A stretch of 64,000 nt of DNA from assembly GCA_034359265.1 (NCBI GenBank), contig CP136890.1:91475501-91539500 (forward strand), given 5' to 3'. Positions 45,811-58,579 of this stretch are shown in pieces. The translations under genes were made by a program, and so were the position numbers. The stretch's first letter is position 1. Every line of letters starts with the position of its first letter. Under the pieces are notes generated by a model. It searched no databases. It saw only the letters and a program-made list of their open reading frames with translations, and was not told the origin of the DNA. This DNA comes from Canna indica. Its lineage: Eukaryota > Streptophyta > Magnoliopsida > Zingiberales > Cannaceae.

Positions 45811-46650
45811 AATAAAAAGATAAATGAGATCAAAATAAAAATAAAAATTTAAGAAAATTGAAGAGTTTAGACGAGAAGGAACCGATTTCTTATATATATA
45901 TATAAAAGTTAAGTGTGTAACACTCCATAGGTTCACAGAGACAGTCACCATATTTGCAATTTGAGACAGTCATCACCATAGGTTTCAGCCTAAATAAGGT
46001 GCCACATGTCACATCGTAATTCGCTGATATGCATATATGTTCAAATTATTGATGTAGGACAGTGATATTGTAGGTGATGACAAAATGCACTGAATCCACG
46101 GAATCTAATTTCGAGGGTGTTGGCGAAACAAGGAGCAAAAGAGGAAAAGCGAAATGCACGGCCAGCTTTCCATCCTTCCCAGGAATCAGGATCGAAAACT
46201 TTGGGTCTCCAAAATAACAACCTTTCAAGAACGGTGAAAGAAGAGCTTGCTTTATCATTAATTAGGTAGTACGTACGAAATATATGTAGCTGGAAAACCT
46301 AGCTACTCCGATCACTGTGGCCTGCATAAGTGAGGGGGTGAGACTGTTTCGAACACTGTGCATATATATTCGTCCTATATCTAATCCCTTCCAAATGCAA
46401 ACTATTTTTTTTTTCTTCATCGGAATTATTTATCTTGATTTTCCTTCGAATATTAATTTTTTTTCAATCCCGATTTGAGATTGAATGAAGGTAAAATTTT
46501 TTATAAAAAATTGTTCAAAATAAATTTATAAAATTACCTTTATTATTTTAATACATATATAAAATTTTATTAAATTCTAGTAACCGCTTCTCATTTATAT
46601 TGAACACAAAGGTAAAAAAATATTCTTTCGTTCTTAATTTTTTTTCTTCA
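45811..46650. other. No gene recognised
   Basis: Mixed sequence with a GACAGTCA(T)CACCAT repeat pair near 45940-45980. A 70-residue minus-strand open frame (46258-46046) resembles nothing I know and is not called. Confidence 0.45.
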
Positions 46651-46859
46651 TAATTTTTTTTGTCTAATCCTAATATTTATAATCGGCCAAAAAAGAATCC
46701 TAATATTTGCAGGGATAAAAATGATTATATATATATATATAACACAAAAATAAAAAAATATAATTATCTATTAAATAAAAGATTTTTTCATTTTCCTATT
46801 TTTTTTCCTTTTTTCTTTACAAAGTACGTCCAAACAAGATTAATTTTTCCCTTCATTTT

Positions 46860-47157
46860 TTTTCTTGACCCAATAAAAGTAGAATGTGTATATGAAAAGT
46901 ACTACAAGATGACATATCGACATATAATTTTAGTGCACTTTCCACTAAAATTGGCCATAAGCATCTACCCAAGATGTTATATGAGATCATCTCATATCAA
47001 GAACAAAATGAGACAAGGTACAAAATATCTCCAAATTATGTCACTTTATATATGTGACAAATAATCTCCGCAAAGTATATTTATGACAACAACAATAATT
47101 AATATTCAACAATGTTTCAAAATAACATAAATGAAGTTACAATAAGTTTGTAACACA
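46860..47157 (-). repeat. copia-2 3' LTR (left limit not determined)
   Basis: On minus, a polypurine tract AGTGGGAGTTTG is followed by TGTGTTACAAACTTATTG, the TG start expected of an LTR, at 47157. No matching copy was found at the right-hand side of the element, so the left limit is a guess. Confidence 0.45.
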
Positions 47158-47188
47158 AACTCCCACTAATTCAAAGCATCAAAAGATT

Positions 47189-47598
47189 TTACACACTCAT
47201 ATGGGTTACATGATCAACAAAAACTTTAACAAATAAGTCTTTGGTTAGGGAATTTGCAACCATAAACTCTGTAGGAATATGTTCGACATAAGTCTGAAGC
47301 TCTTGAATCTTCTCTCTAACAAACATAAATTCAAAGTGTTTTGACCGGTTTGAATTCTTATTATTATTTTGAGAGAAGCACACTACAGCAGAGCTATCAC
47401 AATAATTGCCAGAGGCCTAGAAATACTTTCCATGATACCAAATTCAACAACAAAATTTCTTAGCCATATTGCCTGACGTGTAGCTTCATAATAAGCTATA
47501 TACTCTGCTTCCATAATTGAGGTAGCTGTAAGTGTTTGCTTAACACTTTTCCAAAAATAGCTTATCTTACCAACATAAAAATATAACATGAAGTGGAC
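47189..47598 (-). pseudogene. copia-2 RNase H, C-terminal part
   Basis: KSTSCYIFML, WKSVKQTLTATSIMEAEYIA, then FSQNN..SNRSKHFEF and IPTEFMVANSLTKDL, ending at 47189. It continues from ..YSDFDYGGC at 59287-59310 once CACTA-2 is removed. A frame change near 47383-47400 damages the CDNSA-type segment. In the intact element it would degrade RNA in the RNA:DNA hybrid. Confidence 0.85.
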
Positions 47599-48822
47599 TT
47601 ACAATACTAGAATTGTCGTTGTCACCGATGGCTCAGGTCATGGCTGAATCGTCGGTGACGACTATCATAGACAGTGCGGATCATGGCAAAATATCGTCAC
47701 TAATGTGCGCGTCTCAGACAAGTTGTGGCGGCTGCCCTCAACCGTCACAAGTAATAATCAGCGACAGCCGCTCGCGCCGTCGCTGATTTAAACACATCAG
47801 TGACGACCCTAGGTGGTTGTCGCTAATTTAAACACATCAACCGCAACTAAGAGTTGTCAATGATATTATTAGGAACCGTGATATTTGGTACTGCCTAGGC
47901 CATCAGCCATTTACGATACGTTTTCCACCACGGCGTAGTGACAGTCAACCGTGGGTAAGCCGTGGCTGAAGTTATATCCTATAACTGAAAAAACATTAAA
48001 ATATTAAAAATTCTTGTATACAATGATATTTATACATTACAATTTATTTATAATCACATATTACAATCACAAAATATCATACACATACATTTTCAATCAA
48101 CCATACAAGTTTTACTTAAATATCATCAATCTAAGCCTCAAACCGGAGGCAAACAAGTATCAAAATATCATATATACAACTATAAGTATATAAACTACTA
48201 TAAGCCTCAAATCGGAGGCAAACGAGTATCATAATATGAAATGTAAATTATAAAACATCTATCAAGTATTTAAGCCTCAAATGGAGGCTAACAAGTATCA
48301 AAATATAAATAAAATACAGTAAAATAAAATCTCACGGCTGCGGTGGAGGCGGTGGAGTCAAAGTGACTGGGTCGGGAGCGTCGACTGGGTCAAGGAGGAC
48401 GACGACTATGACATCATCGATAGAAGGCCCGAGTGAGATGCAATCTGAGTGGGGAGGGCCTGCATGTTCTGCATCGTCTATCTCAACTCGTCATTTGTGA
48501 ATCTCTACTCCTCCATCGCATGTCTATGCTCCTCTATCGTCGCTCTCTGTTGTGTTAGCTCAGATTCCAAGGCCGCTATCTGGCTCTGGTCCTGCGTTTG
48601 TGATGTCGAGGGCCGCTCACCCGCATCGGGAGGGGTTGGTGCCCCAAGTGGTCTTAACACGACGCGTGCATGACCACTCTTTGCAAAGCCATAAACACAT
48701 TCATGCTCCCAGTCACCTGCGGCCTCGACCCATGCACCCGCATCAAACTTCTCTGGCGTGCCTCCGCGCTCAATCACGGTCCTTGTGTAGGACTCCTACA
48801 CACGTTTATATTTTTAAATAAT

Positions 48823-48854
<32 letters not shown>

Positions 48855-50019
48855 TATAAATAAAAATTACGTAAATCAAATAGACATAAACACTTACCAT
48901 GATGATCGAGGCCCTGCTATCGACGTAGTCCCCTGCTCCTCATCGCCAACGATGAGTGCGCTCAAACACCTGCATCAGCGAGGGGCATTGGACGGTGCCA
49001 CCTCCGCAACTCGCATCTTACATTAGAAAACAAATACATTAGTATCATTATACAAAATATATAATATTTTAAATAAAAGTAAGGAAATTATGCATACCCT
49101 ACGACGTCCATGCACCACAAAAGACACGGAGCCACTAGTGTGGCACGCCCCCGTGACGTCCCCCTCGGACATACGATTTCTCGACGCTGTCCGGGAGACC
49201 TCCTGTCACTCTGGCATGTCCCACCTCTCAACAAGCTGGTCCCACACAAGTCCAAGAATCCACTCGGGGGCGTGTCCCTGAGTTTGCCCAATCTGTGTAG
49301 CCCCTCAACTATCTCATCATGGTCTTACGGGCATATTGAAGCAGCCCATTATAGCGAGCGTGAGCAACGCACTCCCACGCACTCTCTATGAAAGGAGTCT
49401 GGTCCTCCGGCCATGTATAATGAGCCTGCAAAACAATAAATTTATTATTACTGATCGATCGATATTTAACATTAACATTAATTTAATAAATGTACTTACA
49501 GAGAACACTCGCCATACTAAATACATATGCTCACGAGGCACATGAGACCATGTAGGCCACGCCCCGTGCATAAACTTTCGGATAGTCCCCGCTATCATGC
49601 GTGGGACGTCCTCCTTCTCAAACTTGCACCAAATATAGTACAATTCTATATTATGATATATTGAGTTATAAATAAATTATAAGGGATAATTAATGCATCT
49701 ACTTACCTTCTACCGCGCACACTAACCGATCTGCGCGACTCTCTCTCGGTTGACAGAGGGAGAATTCTATTAGACCCTCGTGGCCTACGTCTCGATGTCG
49801 ACATGCCTAGATCGGCTGAAGGGATGGTGGCTGAAGGTGGGGGGATGGCAGCCAGATCAGCTAGGGGAATGGTGGACAGATTAGGTGGGGGAATGGTGGC
49901 CGGATCAAGTGGGGGAAAGGTGGCCGAATCAGGTGGGGGGATGGTGGTTGAAGGCGAAGGGTCGGTGGGTACAGGGGTGGCAGGTGGTAATCGTCGAGTG
50001 GTAGCACTACTAGAAATTG

Positions 50020-50260
50020 AGTCTTCAGCAACGGCTATCAGCAACGGCCGCTCAAGCCGTTGCTATTTGCAACGACATTCTTACGGCCGCTCAAGCCGTT
50101 GCAGATATGTTGTATCTGCAACGGCTTTCTAACGAACACGTGAGCCGTTGCTGATGATTTTAATTATCAGCAATGGCTTTCTAACGGACAAGTGAGCCGT
50201 TGCTGATGATAACTTATTAGCAACGGCTTTCTAACGGGCGAGTGAGTCGTTGTTGATAAG
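50020..50260 (+). repeat. CACTA-3 left subterminal repeats
   Basis: Four to five copies of a ~45-bp unit, GAGCCGTTGCTGAT...CAGCAACGGCTTTCTAACGG. The mirror set lies at 53640-53960. Confidence 0.7.
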
Positions 50261-50766
50261 TTTATATAGGTCACAGATCGCGCCCGCCCCTTCTTCCTCC
50301 CGCTGCTGCCGACGCCGACGACGCCGAGCTGCCGCTGCCGCTGCCGACGCTGCCGTCCGTCCTTGACAGCCGATTTTAGGTAATCATCGTCGCCCGACCA
50401 TCTCTTCCTGTTGTGATCGGCGAGAAATCCGATCGAAACCCTATTTTTAGGGTTTCGATCGGCGGCGGACGGCCGATAGCCGCCGTCGGATCTTGTACAG
50501 TGTCCGAACACTATACGTCGGCGCCGGAGTCCACCGGACTTCGGCGCCTAAAATTGTAGATTAATTTTTATTTATTTATTTGTTAATTAATTATTTAGAT
50601 TAATTGTTTAATTTGTTAGATTAATTTTTAGGGTTTAGATTAATTTTTAGGGTTTATATTAATTTTTAGTTTAATTTAGTTAGATTAATATTTAATAATT
50701 GTAGGTTAATTATTTAAATTAATGAAAATAATATATTTTAATATTAATTAATTAGTTAAAATATTG

Positions 50767-50950
50767 TTAATTAGTCCAAAGTTGTCCTCAGTGGACTCGC
50801 GTCGGAATTGTCCACTTCGGCATTGTGCCGGAATTGTCCACTTCAGAATCGTCCACTTCAGACGCGCGCCGAAATAGTTCATTTTAGATTCTGCCGGAAT
50901 CGTCTAATTTGGACTTGTGTCGGAATTGTCCAATATGGACTCGAACTGAC
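50767..50950 (+). repeat. CACTA-3 minisatellite remnant
   Basis: About seven degraded copies of the GGAATTGTCCACTTCGGA-type unit, corresponding to the arrays in CACTA-1 and CACTA-2. The transposase relic starts soon after it, marking the internal deletion junction near 51000-51030. Confidence 0.65.
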
Positions 50951-51019
50951 TCAAAATATTTAGAAAATAATCATCCATCCTACGAGTTGATATGTTTCAC
51001 GTACGCATCGACGAGTTGG

Positions 51020-51761
51020 ATATGATTTCCCTACTTGGATTCAAACTTACAGCAAAGATCACAGAGCTGAAATAGATGAAAGAATATTTGAGTTTGTTAG
51101 TGGACTGTCACGACTTGTGTCGTGCTATAGCGAATATTTTGTTAATGGGTATAAATTTCACACAGTTGAATATGCATTTACAAAGAAGACGATGAATGCT
51201 GGGATCTGTGTGAAAGGGACAACCTATGTTGAATGTGATATGGATTTTTATGGACTGGTGGAAGAAGTGATAGAGTTGCACTACTTCGGCTTGAAATCAG
51301 TTATTCTATTTAGATGTCATTGGTTCGATACAACAGAAAGGGGCATGAAAGTTCATCCAAAATACAAACTTGTTGAGGTTAATTACAAATCTAAATTGGC
51401 AGCAAATGAGCCTTTTATATTGGCATCACAAGCCGAACAAGTATATTACGCGAAGTATCCGGCTCGAAATAAAGATAGAGCAGATTGGCGTGTAGTCTGT
51501 AAGACAAAAGGTAGAGGAAAAATTGATCTGATAGTAGGAGAAAATGAGTTGATACCTAATATGACAGATGGTTTCTATCAAGAAGAAGATCCTCCAGATG
51601 TAGATCGTATTATTCCAATACTCGAGGATGCAAACACAACGTCAATTCAATTAGAAGTTGAATATGCTGATGATGACGATCATGAAATTGAGGAAACTGG
51701 AGATGAAGAAGAGGAAGAAGAGGAAGAATTCGAAGACTATTATTCAGATGATGAGGAATAA
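51020..51761 (+). CDS. CACTA-3 transposase remnant: DUF4216 domain and acidic tail
   Basis: Similarity starts before the first ATG, at about 51020 (DEFPYLDSNLQQRSQS-like, then IFEFVSGLSRLVSCYSEYF). An open frame from 51117 to 51761 gives 214 residues with NAGICVKGTTYVECDMDFYG, LFRCHWFDTTERGMKVHPKY, EPFILASQAEQVYYAKYPAR and ADWRVVCKTKGRGKIDLIVG, ending in Glu/Asp-rich EEEEEEFEDYYSDDEE. It is open throughout, unlike the same region in the other two elements. The transposase core is missing, so a catalytic role is excluded. Whether it is expressed is unknown. Confidence 0.75.
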
Positions 51762-51836
51762 TTGTAAAGTATATATTCTATTAAATATATCTCTACTATT
51801 TATACAATAATCTGATTATATGTCTATTCGACAGAT

Positions 51837-53370
51837 ATGTCTGGTCATGGTTATCGTCGCAGGAGAGCTACGGAGTCTCCGATCGGTAAGACTCCTACAC
51901 TTACTCTAGCTGCTGATCCTCCTGTTGCTGATCCTCATGCCGATGATACTGTCGAGGCTAGTACATCCAGACACAGGCGGCCACGCGGGCCGAATAGGTG
52001 GCAGCCTCCACCAGCCACAGAGTCACGTAGATTTATTAGCGTGATTGGGGAGCGGTAATATATCATGAATTATGAATAATTACAAATTCATTATATCATA
52101 ATATAATATTAAAATTTATTTTTGTTGTGCAGGTTCGAGCAAGAAGAAGTGTCGAGGAGCATTTCTTCTACTATTCGACGATACATGCATGGGGCATGGC
52201 CTACGTGGTCTCACGTGCCTAGCGAGCACGTCGACATGTTATGGCGCGAGTTTGATGCACGTATTATTATTATTTTTTACATGCATGATGATTAATATTG
52301 GTACTGATATTATTATTTTGCAGGCTCGCTATACATGGGCTGAGGACCAAAGGCCCTTCATTTACGCTGCATGGGAGGCTATTTCCCGGGCACGGTACAA
52401 CGGGCAGCTGGGGCAGGCCCGGTCCCAGGAGATGGCACGAGCTAGGACTACTAACATCGCGGAGACTCGGGGATACGACCCCGATTGGATTACTCCGGAT
52501 ATATGAAACAGCTCATGGGAATATGGTCAATGGATTGGCAGGAGGTTTCTAGGAATGCGGCTAGAAATCGCATGTCGGGGGGAGCAGCACGTCACACCGG
52601 CGGCTCTATTGCTTTTGCAGTGCACGCGAACCGTATGGTAAGTATACCTTTTAATTATATATTTTATTTGTTATTATGTGTACTAATTAATGTATTTTTT
52701 TTGTAAATGTAGACGACAATATCGGATGACGGGACTGTCCAGCGACCCTCCCCGATGGCGGTGTTTGAGCGGACTCACCGTCGAGCACATGGGACGGGGG
52801 AGTACATCAACAACCGCGCTGCATACATTATGGTAACTATATATTTGTTTAAATTATTCATTATATATTTATAATTTAAGTTTTATGATAAATATTAAAC
52901 AAAAAATCAAACTCGAGTAGGAGACCTACAGCCAGATGGTAGTGCAGCGCGGGGGCACCCTTGAGGACTTTGACGCAGCAACGTGGGTCGAGGCCGCAGG
53001 TGGCTGGGACCATGGCCGCGTATATGGCTTTGCAGATAGTGGTCATGCGCGAGCCGTACTAGGGCCACTTGGGGCACCGACCCCTCCGGTTGCTGGTGAG
53101 CGGCCGTCCACCTCCAGATCCAGTTATAATCATAGTAGCAGAATAAGGACTCTAGAGGAGACGGTCGCGCGTCAAATTGAGATGATGGAGCGCCAGAGTC
53201 AGATGATGGTGGAGATGCATGCTATGCTACGCAACATGTCAGGTCATCCCGAAGCAGACATCTCTTCGGCATCATCTCATCCATCGTCCTCAAGTCAATC
53301 CACGCCGGTGTACACTCAAGCACTCCAGACCCTGTCAAATGATCAAGGCCATCCTCCATCGTCATCGTGA
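51837..53370 (+). pseudogene. CACTA-3 second gene (TNPA-like), nearly intact with one frameshift
   Basis: Exons about 51837-52058, 52133-52250, 52324-52637, 52711-52832 and 52921-53370. Exon 1 opens MSGHGYRRRRATES. Later exons show MHGAWPTWSHVPSEHVDMLW, WAEDQRPFIYAAWEAISRAR, VSRNAARNRMSGGAARHTGG, TVQRPSPMAVFERTHRR and GFADSGHARAVLGPLGAPTP. The C-terminus has a short coiled coil (ETVARQIEMMERQSQMMVEM) and a Ser-rich tail ending HPPSSS. A one-base frame change near 52500 stops exon 3 (after DWITPDI). The exon 2 donor is unclear: phase would suit a GC donor. Family role: binding of subterminal repeats. Confidence 0.75.
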
Positions 53371-53639
53371 GATTTTTTTATATTGACTTTGTTACTGAGA
53401 TATTATACTTGTTTAATTTATTTTGTTTGGATATTGATACTTCAATTTTGCATTTGAATAGTCTTTATACTATTGTGGATAATTATCAATATAAATATAA
53501 TTATTTTGATGTATATCTTGGTGTATTTGTGATGTGTGAATGAATGTGTGTATGAGTGTATGGGTGTGTGAGTTATGTATCAAATAATGTATCAATGTAT
53601 CAATGAAAATTTGAAATTTTAATTTTTTTCGTTACCAAG

Positions 53640-53973
53640 TTCACATCATCAGCAACGACTTTCCCACGGCCATCCGTGGGAAAGCCGTTGCTAAAAGTTT
53701 ATCGAAAGCCGTTGCTGATGACCTATAGCAACGGCTTAGCAACGGGCTTGTACTAACGGCGTTGCTACGGGCATACCGGCCTTTGCTATTAATGTTATCA
53801 GCAACGGCTCCGCGTCCGTGGCAAAACCGTTGCTGATAATATTTTTAGCAACGACCCGAGCGGTCGTTGCTGATCCGTTGCTAAGTTATCCACAACGCGA
53901 TTTTCTGCCACGGCTCCATTGCAACAGCGCCATCCGTTGCATGCCGTTGCTGATGCCCATTTTTCTAGTAGTG
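53640..53973 (+). repeat. CACTA-3 right subterminal repeats
   Basis: GCAACGGCTT, AGCCGTTGCTGAT and CCACGG motifs in alternating orientation up to CTAGTAGTG. 53371-53640 is AT-rich with a GTGTATG-like microsatellite. Confidence 0.7.
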
Positions 53974-54043
53974 TAGTCCTACGAGGAATGCCTCCTCGGG
54001 CACGCACTTCTCAAACCATAGCTGTCAAATATGAATATAAATA

Positions 54044-54079
<36 letters not shown>

Positions 54080-54126
54080 GATTAATAGATACATTTAATA
54101 ATTGAAGATATACTTCACATTTACAA

Positions 54127-57100
54127 TTATTCGTAATCGTCAGTATCATCATCAGTGTAATACTCTTCTTCTTGTTCTTCTATATTGGAATCTTCAAATT
54201 CTTCTTCTTCTCCCTTATCATCATTCTGTTCTTCTTCCTCAAGACGGTTATCATCATCATCAACATATTCTACTTCCAATTGAACTAACTCTGTGTCATC
54301 ATCCTCGAGTATTGGACTAACTCGCTCCACTTCGGCAAGATCCTCTTCTTGAGTCTTGACAAAAGTCATCTGTTGGCTCATTCTCTCAAACTACCAGGTC
54401 AATTTTTTCTCTGGCTTTAGTCTTACAGACTACACGCCAATCTGTCCTATCTTTCTTTCGAAATGGATACTGCATATAATATACTTGTTCAGCTTGATAT
54501 GCCAATATAAATAACTCATTTGAAGCTAATTTTGATTTGTAATTGACCTTGACAAGTTTATAGTTTGGATGAACTCTCATGCCCCTATCACTTGTATCGA
54601 ACCACTGACATTTAAAAAGGGCAACTGATTTTCATCCGAAAAATTACAATTATATGACTTCTTTCAATAGTCCGAAAAAGTCAACATCACATTCAGCGTA
54701 CGTTGTCCCTTTAACGTAGACACCAGCATTCATAGTCTTCTTTGTAGATGAATATTCAAGTGTGTAAAATTTATATCCATTAACAAAATAACTGTTATAA
54801 CACTCTACAAGTCGTTCTGGTCCGCTATCAAACTCAAAGATTTGGTTATCTATTTCGCATATGTTCTATATAGTAAGCTCAAAATCAATTAAAGAACTCA
54901 CGATTGCGTAATCTCTCTAATTCCTCATCGTTGTTAATTGAGTATTTTGTCACCATCTCAACGTCAAATATTTCAATGAACTTTTTAATCTCTGAACAGT
55001 TTAGTAAAACATACAAGTATGTCAAATGGTACTCTTCATCGTTTAAGAATCGAGACGGATGAGAACCCAAAACATGCACGACCATGATAACAAAAGATAT
55101 TTAAACAACCATACGATGGTCGAGATCCCCCGTCTTATGGTCGAGCTCCCTTGTCGTCATTCCGTGGAAGACGATTAAGTCTTGTCTTGATGGTTGATTC
55201 AAAATAGAATGAGCAGAATGTTTACATTTCTTGAATTATATATGCTTATGATATGAAACCTTCAATTGTAATGGTGTTCTTTACTTTTTTTCTTCAGACG
55301 ATTCATGTACCTTTTAAATAAGTACATCCATCGGTATTGAACGGGGCCGCCAACTCGTGCCACGTATGCCAAGTGTATCGATAGATGCTCAATCGAGTCA
55401 AAAAATACATGAGGGAAAAACTGCACCAGCTTGCATATGATTTCAGCAATATTATTTTCAAGTGCTGACATATCTTCGACTCGAAGTACATTTGCATAAA
55501 TATTTCTGAAAAACATACTTAATTCTGTCAACGGACCCCAAATCTTATAATGTAGATGATCTCGAAACGCGATCGGAAATAATCTCTGCATGAATACATG
55601 ACAATCATGGTTCTTCATCCCCGATATTTTACATTCATTGACGTTCACACATCGAGATAAGTTTGAGGCATATCCATCGAGTAATCTGAGTTCTTTGATC
55701 TATTGATACACATCTTTCATCTGTTGTTTATTTAACACATACGACGTCTTTGGCTTATGAAGTCGTTTGTTGACCTTTTGCAACTCTACTCTCAGACCTC
55801 TTACAAAGTATTTTCACATCATGTCGGGCCTTCACATTATCTTTAGTTTAGCCAAAAATATCCATCAGTGTACGTTAAAAATATTATCAAACATATTTTT
55901 TTCAATAGGCATGACGTCTAAATTATGCCAAATCAGCAATGAACTCCAATACGATAATTCCCAAAATATACTTTTTTTCACCTAGTTATGTGTTTGACCA
56001 AAGCCTAAAATTCTTACATTCTGACCAAAAGTAATCTCTGGAAGCAATTCAACACGTGCGAACATCTGTTCACCAGACAACATCAGTGGTGGCTCATCTC
56101 TTTCGACTCTACCATTGGTAAATTTGTCACGATTCCTCGATACTGATGGTTAGACGGTAGGAACTGGCGATGACAATCAAAGAAGGAAATTTTTCGATCG
56201 TTCTCAAGACTGAAAGCTTTTGAGTGTTCCATGCAATACGGACAAGAGAGTCGCCCATGCATGCTCCAACCAGACAACATGCCGTAGGTTGAGAAATCAT
56301 TAATTGTTCATAATATAACAACTCGTAAAGTGAAGTTTTGCTTCCGGTGACAATCATAAGTGACAACTCCCTCAACCCACAATATTTTCGGTTCATCAAT
56401 TAGGGGGTCGGAGAAACACGTTAATTTCTTTCCAAGGACCCTTAGGACCCGGAATAATCATCGAAAGATAGATAAATTAATCTTTCATATACATTGAGGG
56501 CAGCAAATTATAAACTGTTAGTAGCACTGGTCATACTGAATATGGAGTTACCGAATTACCAAACGGATTAAAATCATCTGTGCACAATCCCAACCTGATA
56601 TTTCTAGTATCCCTAGCAAATGAAGGATAACATCTATCCAAATATTTCCATGCTTCACCGTCGGATGAATGAGTCATTACTGTATCATCACGACTTCTTG
56701 CATGCCAACTCATATAGGGGGCAGTCTTTTCCGACATGAATAACCTTTGAAGCCTCAGTGCCAGTGGAAAATACCGAAGCACCTTAAAGGGGATATTTTT
56801 CTATCGGATCGATTTCTTCTCCTTGTAACGAGGATGTTCACATACCGGACATTGCTCCAACTTTGCATTTTCTTTATAATATAAAATGCAGTTATTTGGG
56901 CACACGTGTATCTTTTCGTACCCAAGTCCCAATTTCCTTATTAACTTTTTTGTCTTATAAAAAGTTGGCTCAAACTTATTATCTGGAGGTAGCATACCCT
57001 TGATAAAGCCTGCAATCTGATCAAACGCAACCCCACTAATATTACAATCGGACTTGATGTTCAGGAGTTGTGTCATTGCTGAAAATCTTGTATATTTAGG

Positions 57101-57655
57101 ATAATTCTCATACAAAGGTTCATCGGCATCTTTCAATATCTTATAAATTCTGCAGCCTCTTTATTCGTCAATTCAATCTGTATTACAGGTTATTTTTCAA
57201 TAACTTCAACTGTCATAGTATCTGGTAGATGTACCGTCTCAGTCACTGACTCAACATTGTCATTTAAATAGAATTGTCCGTTAAGACTATCCAGAATCAT
57301 TGTTCTATAAGGATTATGTGGATTGGAAGAAGAGACAACCACAATAGAGGATTCACCATAAGTTTGGACAACAGGATTGCTTGACGTCCCGACTTGACGT
57401 GACTCCCCGTGACAATTCCATACAAAATATATATCTTGGTGTAAATCCTTTTGTATACATATGCATTGTGACAGTTTTTCGATCTAAAAATCTTATGTTC
57501 GAACATTTTTGGCACGGACATCGGGTTTTATCATCACTAAGAAATTTTTGATTCGAGTAGGCGAAATTTAAGAAGTAAGTTACCCCTACTCAAAATTCGT
57601 CCGTTATAGCTCCACGATGAATTAGTCGGTACATCCAACTTCGATCGCCCGACAT
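54127..57655 (-). pseudogene. CACTA-2 transposase (TNPD-like), many stops
   Basis: ATG 57655 (MSGDRSWMYRLIHRG), same start as CACTA-1; a TGA follows within the first 25 codons (GAITDEF-stop). Preserved parts: SDCNISGVAFDQIAGF and CPNNCILYYKENAKLEQCP (57136-56801), RLGLCTDDFNPFG (56600), GRLSCPYCMEHSKAFSLEN (56250), DUF4218 with RDHLHYKIWGPLTELSMFFR and QYRWMYLFKRYMNRLKKK (55600-55270), DUF4216 with YKLVKVNYKSKLASNE and WRVVCKTKAREKIDLVV (54580-54386), and an acidic tail ending at 54127. Collinear with the gene in CACTA-1. Confidence 0.85.
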
Positions 57656-58079
57656 GTTCTGTCAAAAAGTTGGCAATATCTTTAGGTGGGATGGTCTTAT
57701 TCCATTCGAAATTCATATTATTTATATTACACTTAGTATTTTTTTTAATCATTAACTTCATTCTAAATTTCGACAATATCTTACTATTGTTCTCCAAATA
57801 CGCATATCATTTGGGCGCGTATCGGAGAACAAGAGAGATATATACAAGCCAAAATTTAAAAATGAATAATGACTAAAAAAATAAACTAAGTGCAATATAA
57901 ATAACTATGTTCCCAAATTGTCCAATTATGGACAATTCAAGGATTGTACGTCGTATAAAAGATCATTTACTTCGTTTACACGAATATACAACTCCCGAAC
58001 GGATTTAAGGTTTTGCAAAATTAAAACTTGACTCGTTGATGCGTACGCGAAACGTATCAACTCATCATGATTATTTTCT

Positions 58080-58310
58080 AAATTTGTGGATGTCGGTGCA
58101 CGTCCATAGTAGACGATTCTACGCGAGTCCAAAGTGGACGATTCCGGCGCGAGTCCAAAGTGGATGATTCCAACGCGAGTCCATAGTTGACGATTCCACG
58201 TGAGTCCAAAGTGGATGATTCTGGCGCGAGTCCAAAGTGGATAATTCCGGCGCGCACGAGTCCAAAGTGAACAATTCTGATGCGCGCGAGTCCAAAGTGG
58301 ACGATTTTAA
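58080..58310 (-). repeat. CACTA-2 minisatellite
   Basis: About eight copies of the same unit as in CACTA-1, here read on plus as GCGAGTCCAAAGTGGA(C/T)GATTC. It lies upstream of the transposase start, as in CACTA-1. Confidence 0.8.
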
Positions 58311-58579
58311 AATTATAATTACACCCAACTAAAATTAACCCTAACATTTATTCTACCCTTGATTAACTAACCCTAAAACTAACCTAAATTTAATATAATA
58401 GTAAAAAAAACTTAATTAATCTACAATTAACATATAAAATCTACAATTAAAACATAATACATCTACGATTAATAAATAATTAATCTAAAATTAGTCTACA
58501 TTCAACACATAAATTCTACAAATAACATATAATAAATAAATCTAAAAAAACCTAAGATTAGGGGTTAAACCCCTAATCA

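Larger units (their letters stand above)
50005..53973 (+). mobile_element. CACTA-3: deletion derivative inside CACTA-2, 3969 bp
   Basis: Ends CACTACTAGAAATTG and, inverted, CACTACTAGAAAAATGGG. The 3-bp duplication TAG flanks it (50002-50004, 53974-53976). Subterminal motifs are CAGCAACGGCTTTCTAACGG / GAGCCGTTGCTGAT, unlike the GACGGCT type of CACTA-1 and -2, so it is a different subfamily. It retains the DUF4216 end of the transposase gene and the whole second gene but lacks the transposase core. It was the last to insert in this nest. Confidence 0.92.
48345..54019 (-). pseudogene. CACTA-2 second gene (TNPA-like), interrupted by CACTA-3
   Basis: Inferred start ATG 54019, but codon 3 is TGA where CACTA-1 has CGA. 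Exon 1 continues across the CACTA-3 insertion (53974 to 50004) and ends at 49707 before GTAAGT. It is Pro-rich (TIPPPDSATFPPLDP). Later exons hold KFMHGAWPTWSHVPREHM (49630-49500), HYTWPEDQ..ARYNGLL (49430-49100), a segment at 49015-48902, and CVYGFAKSGHARVVLRPLGA followed by a coiled coil ending near 48450. Stops inside exon 3 (near 49317 and 49213) disable it. Its role would be binding the element's ends. Confidence 0.75.

Noticed and set aside
46046..46258. 70-residue minus-strand open frame
   Set aside because: No recognisable domain, no promoter or neighbours, and expected by chance at this length.
46660..47064. 134-residue plus-strand open frame rich in Lys, Asn, Tyr and Phe
   Set aside because: Lies in AT-rich LTR-like DNA; composition fits chance translation of AT-rich sequence.
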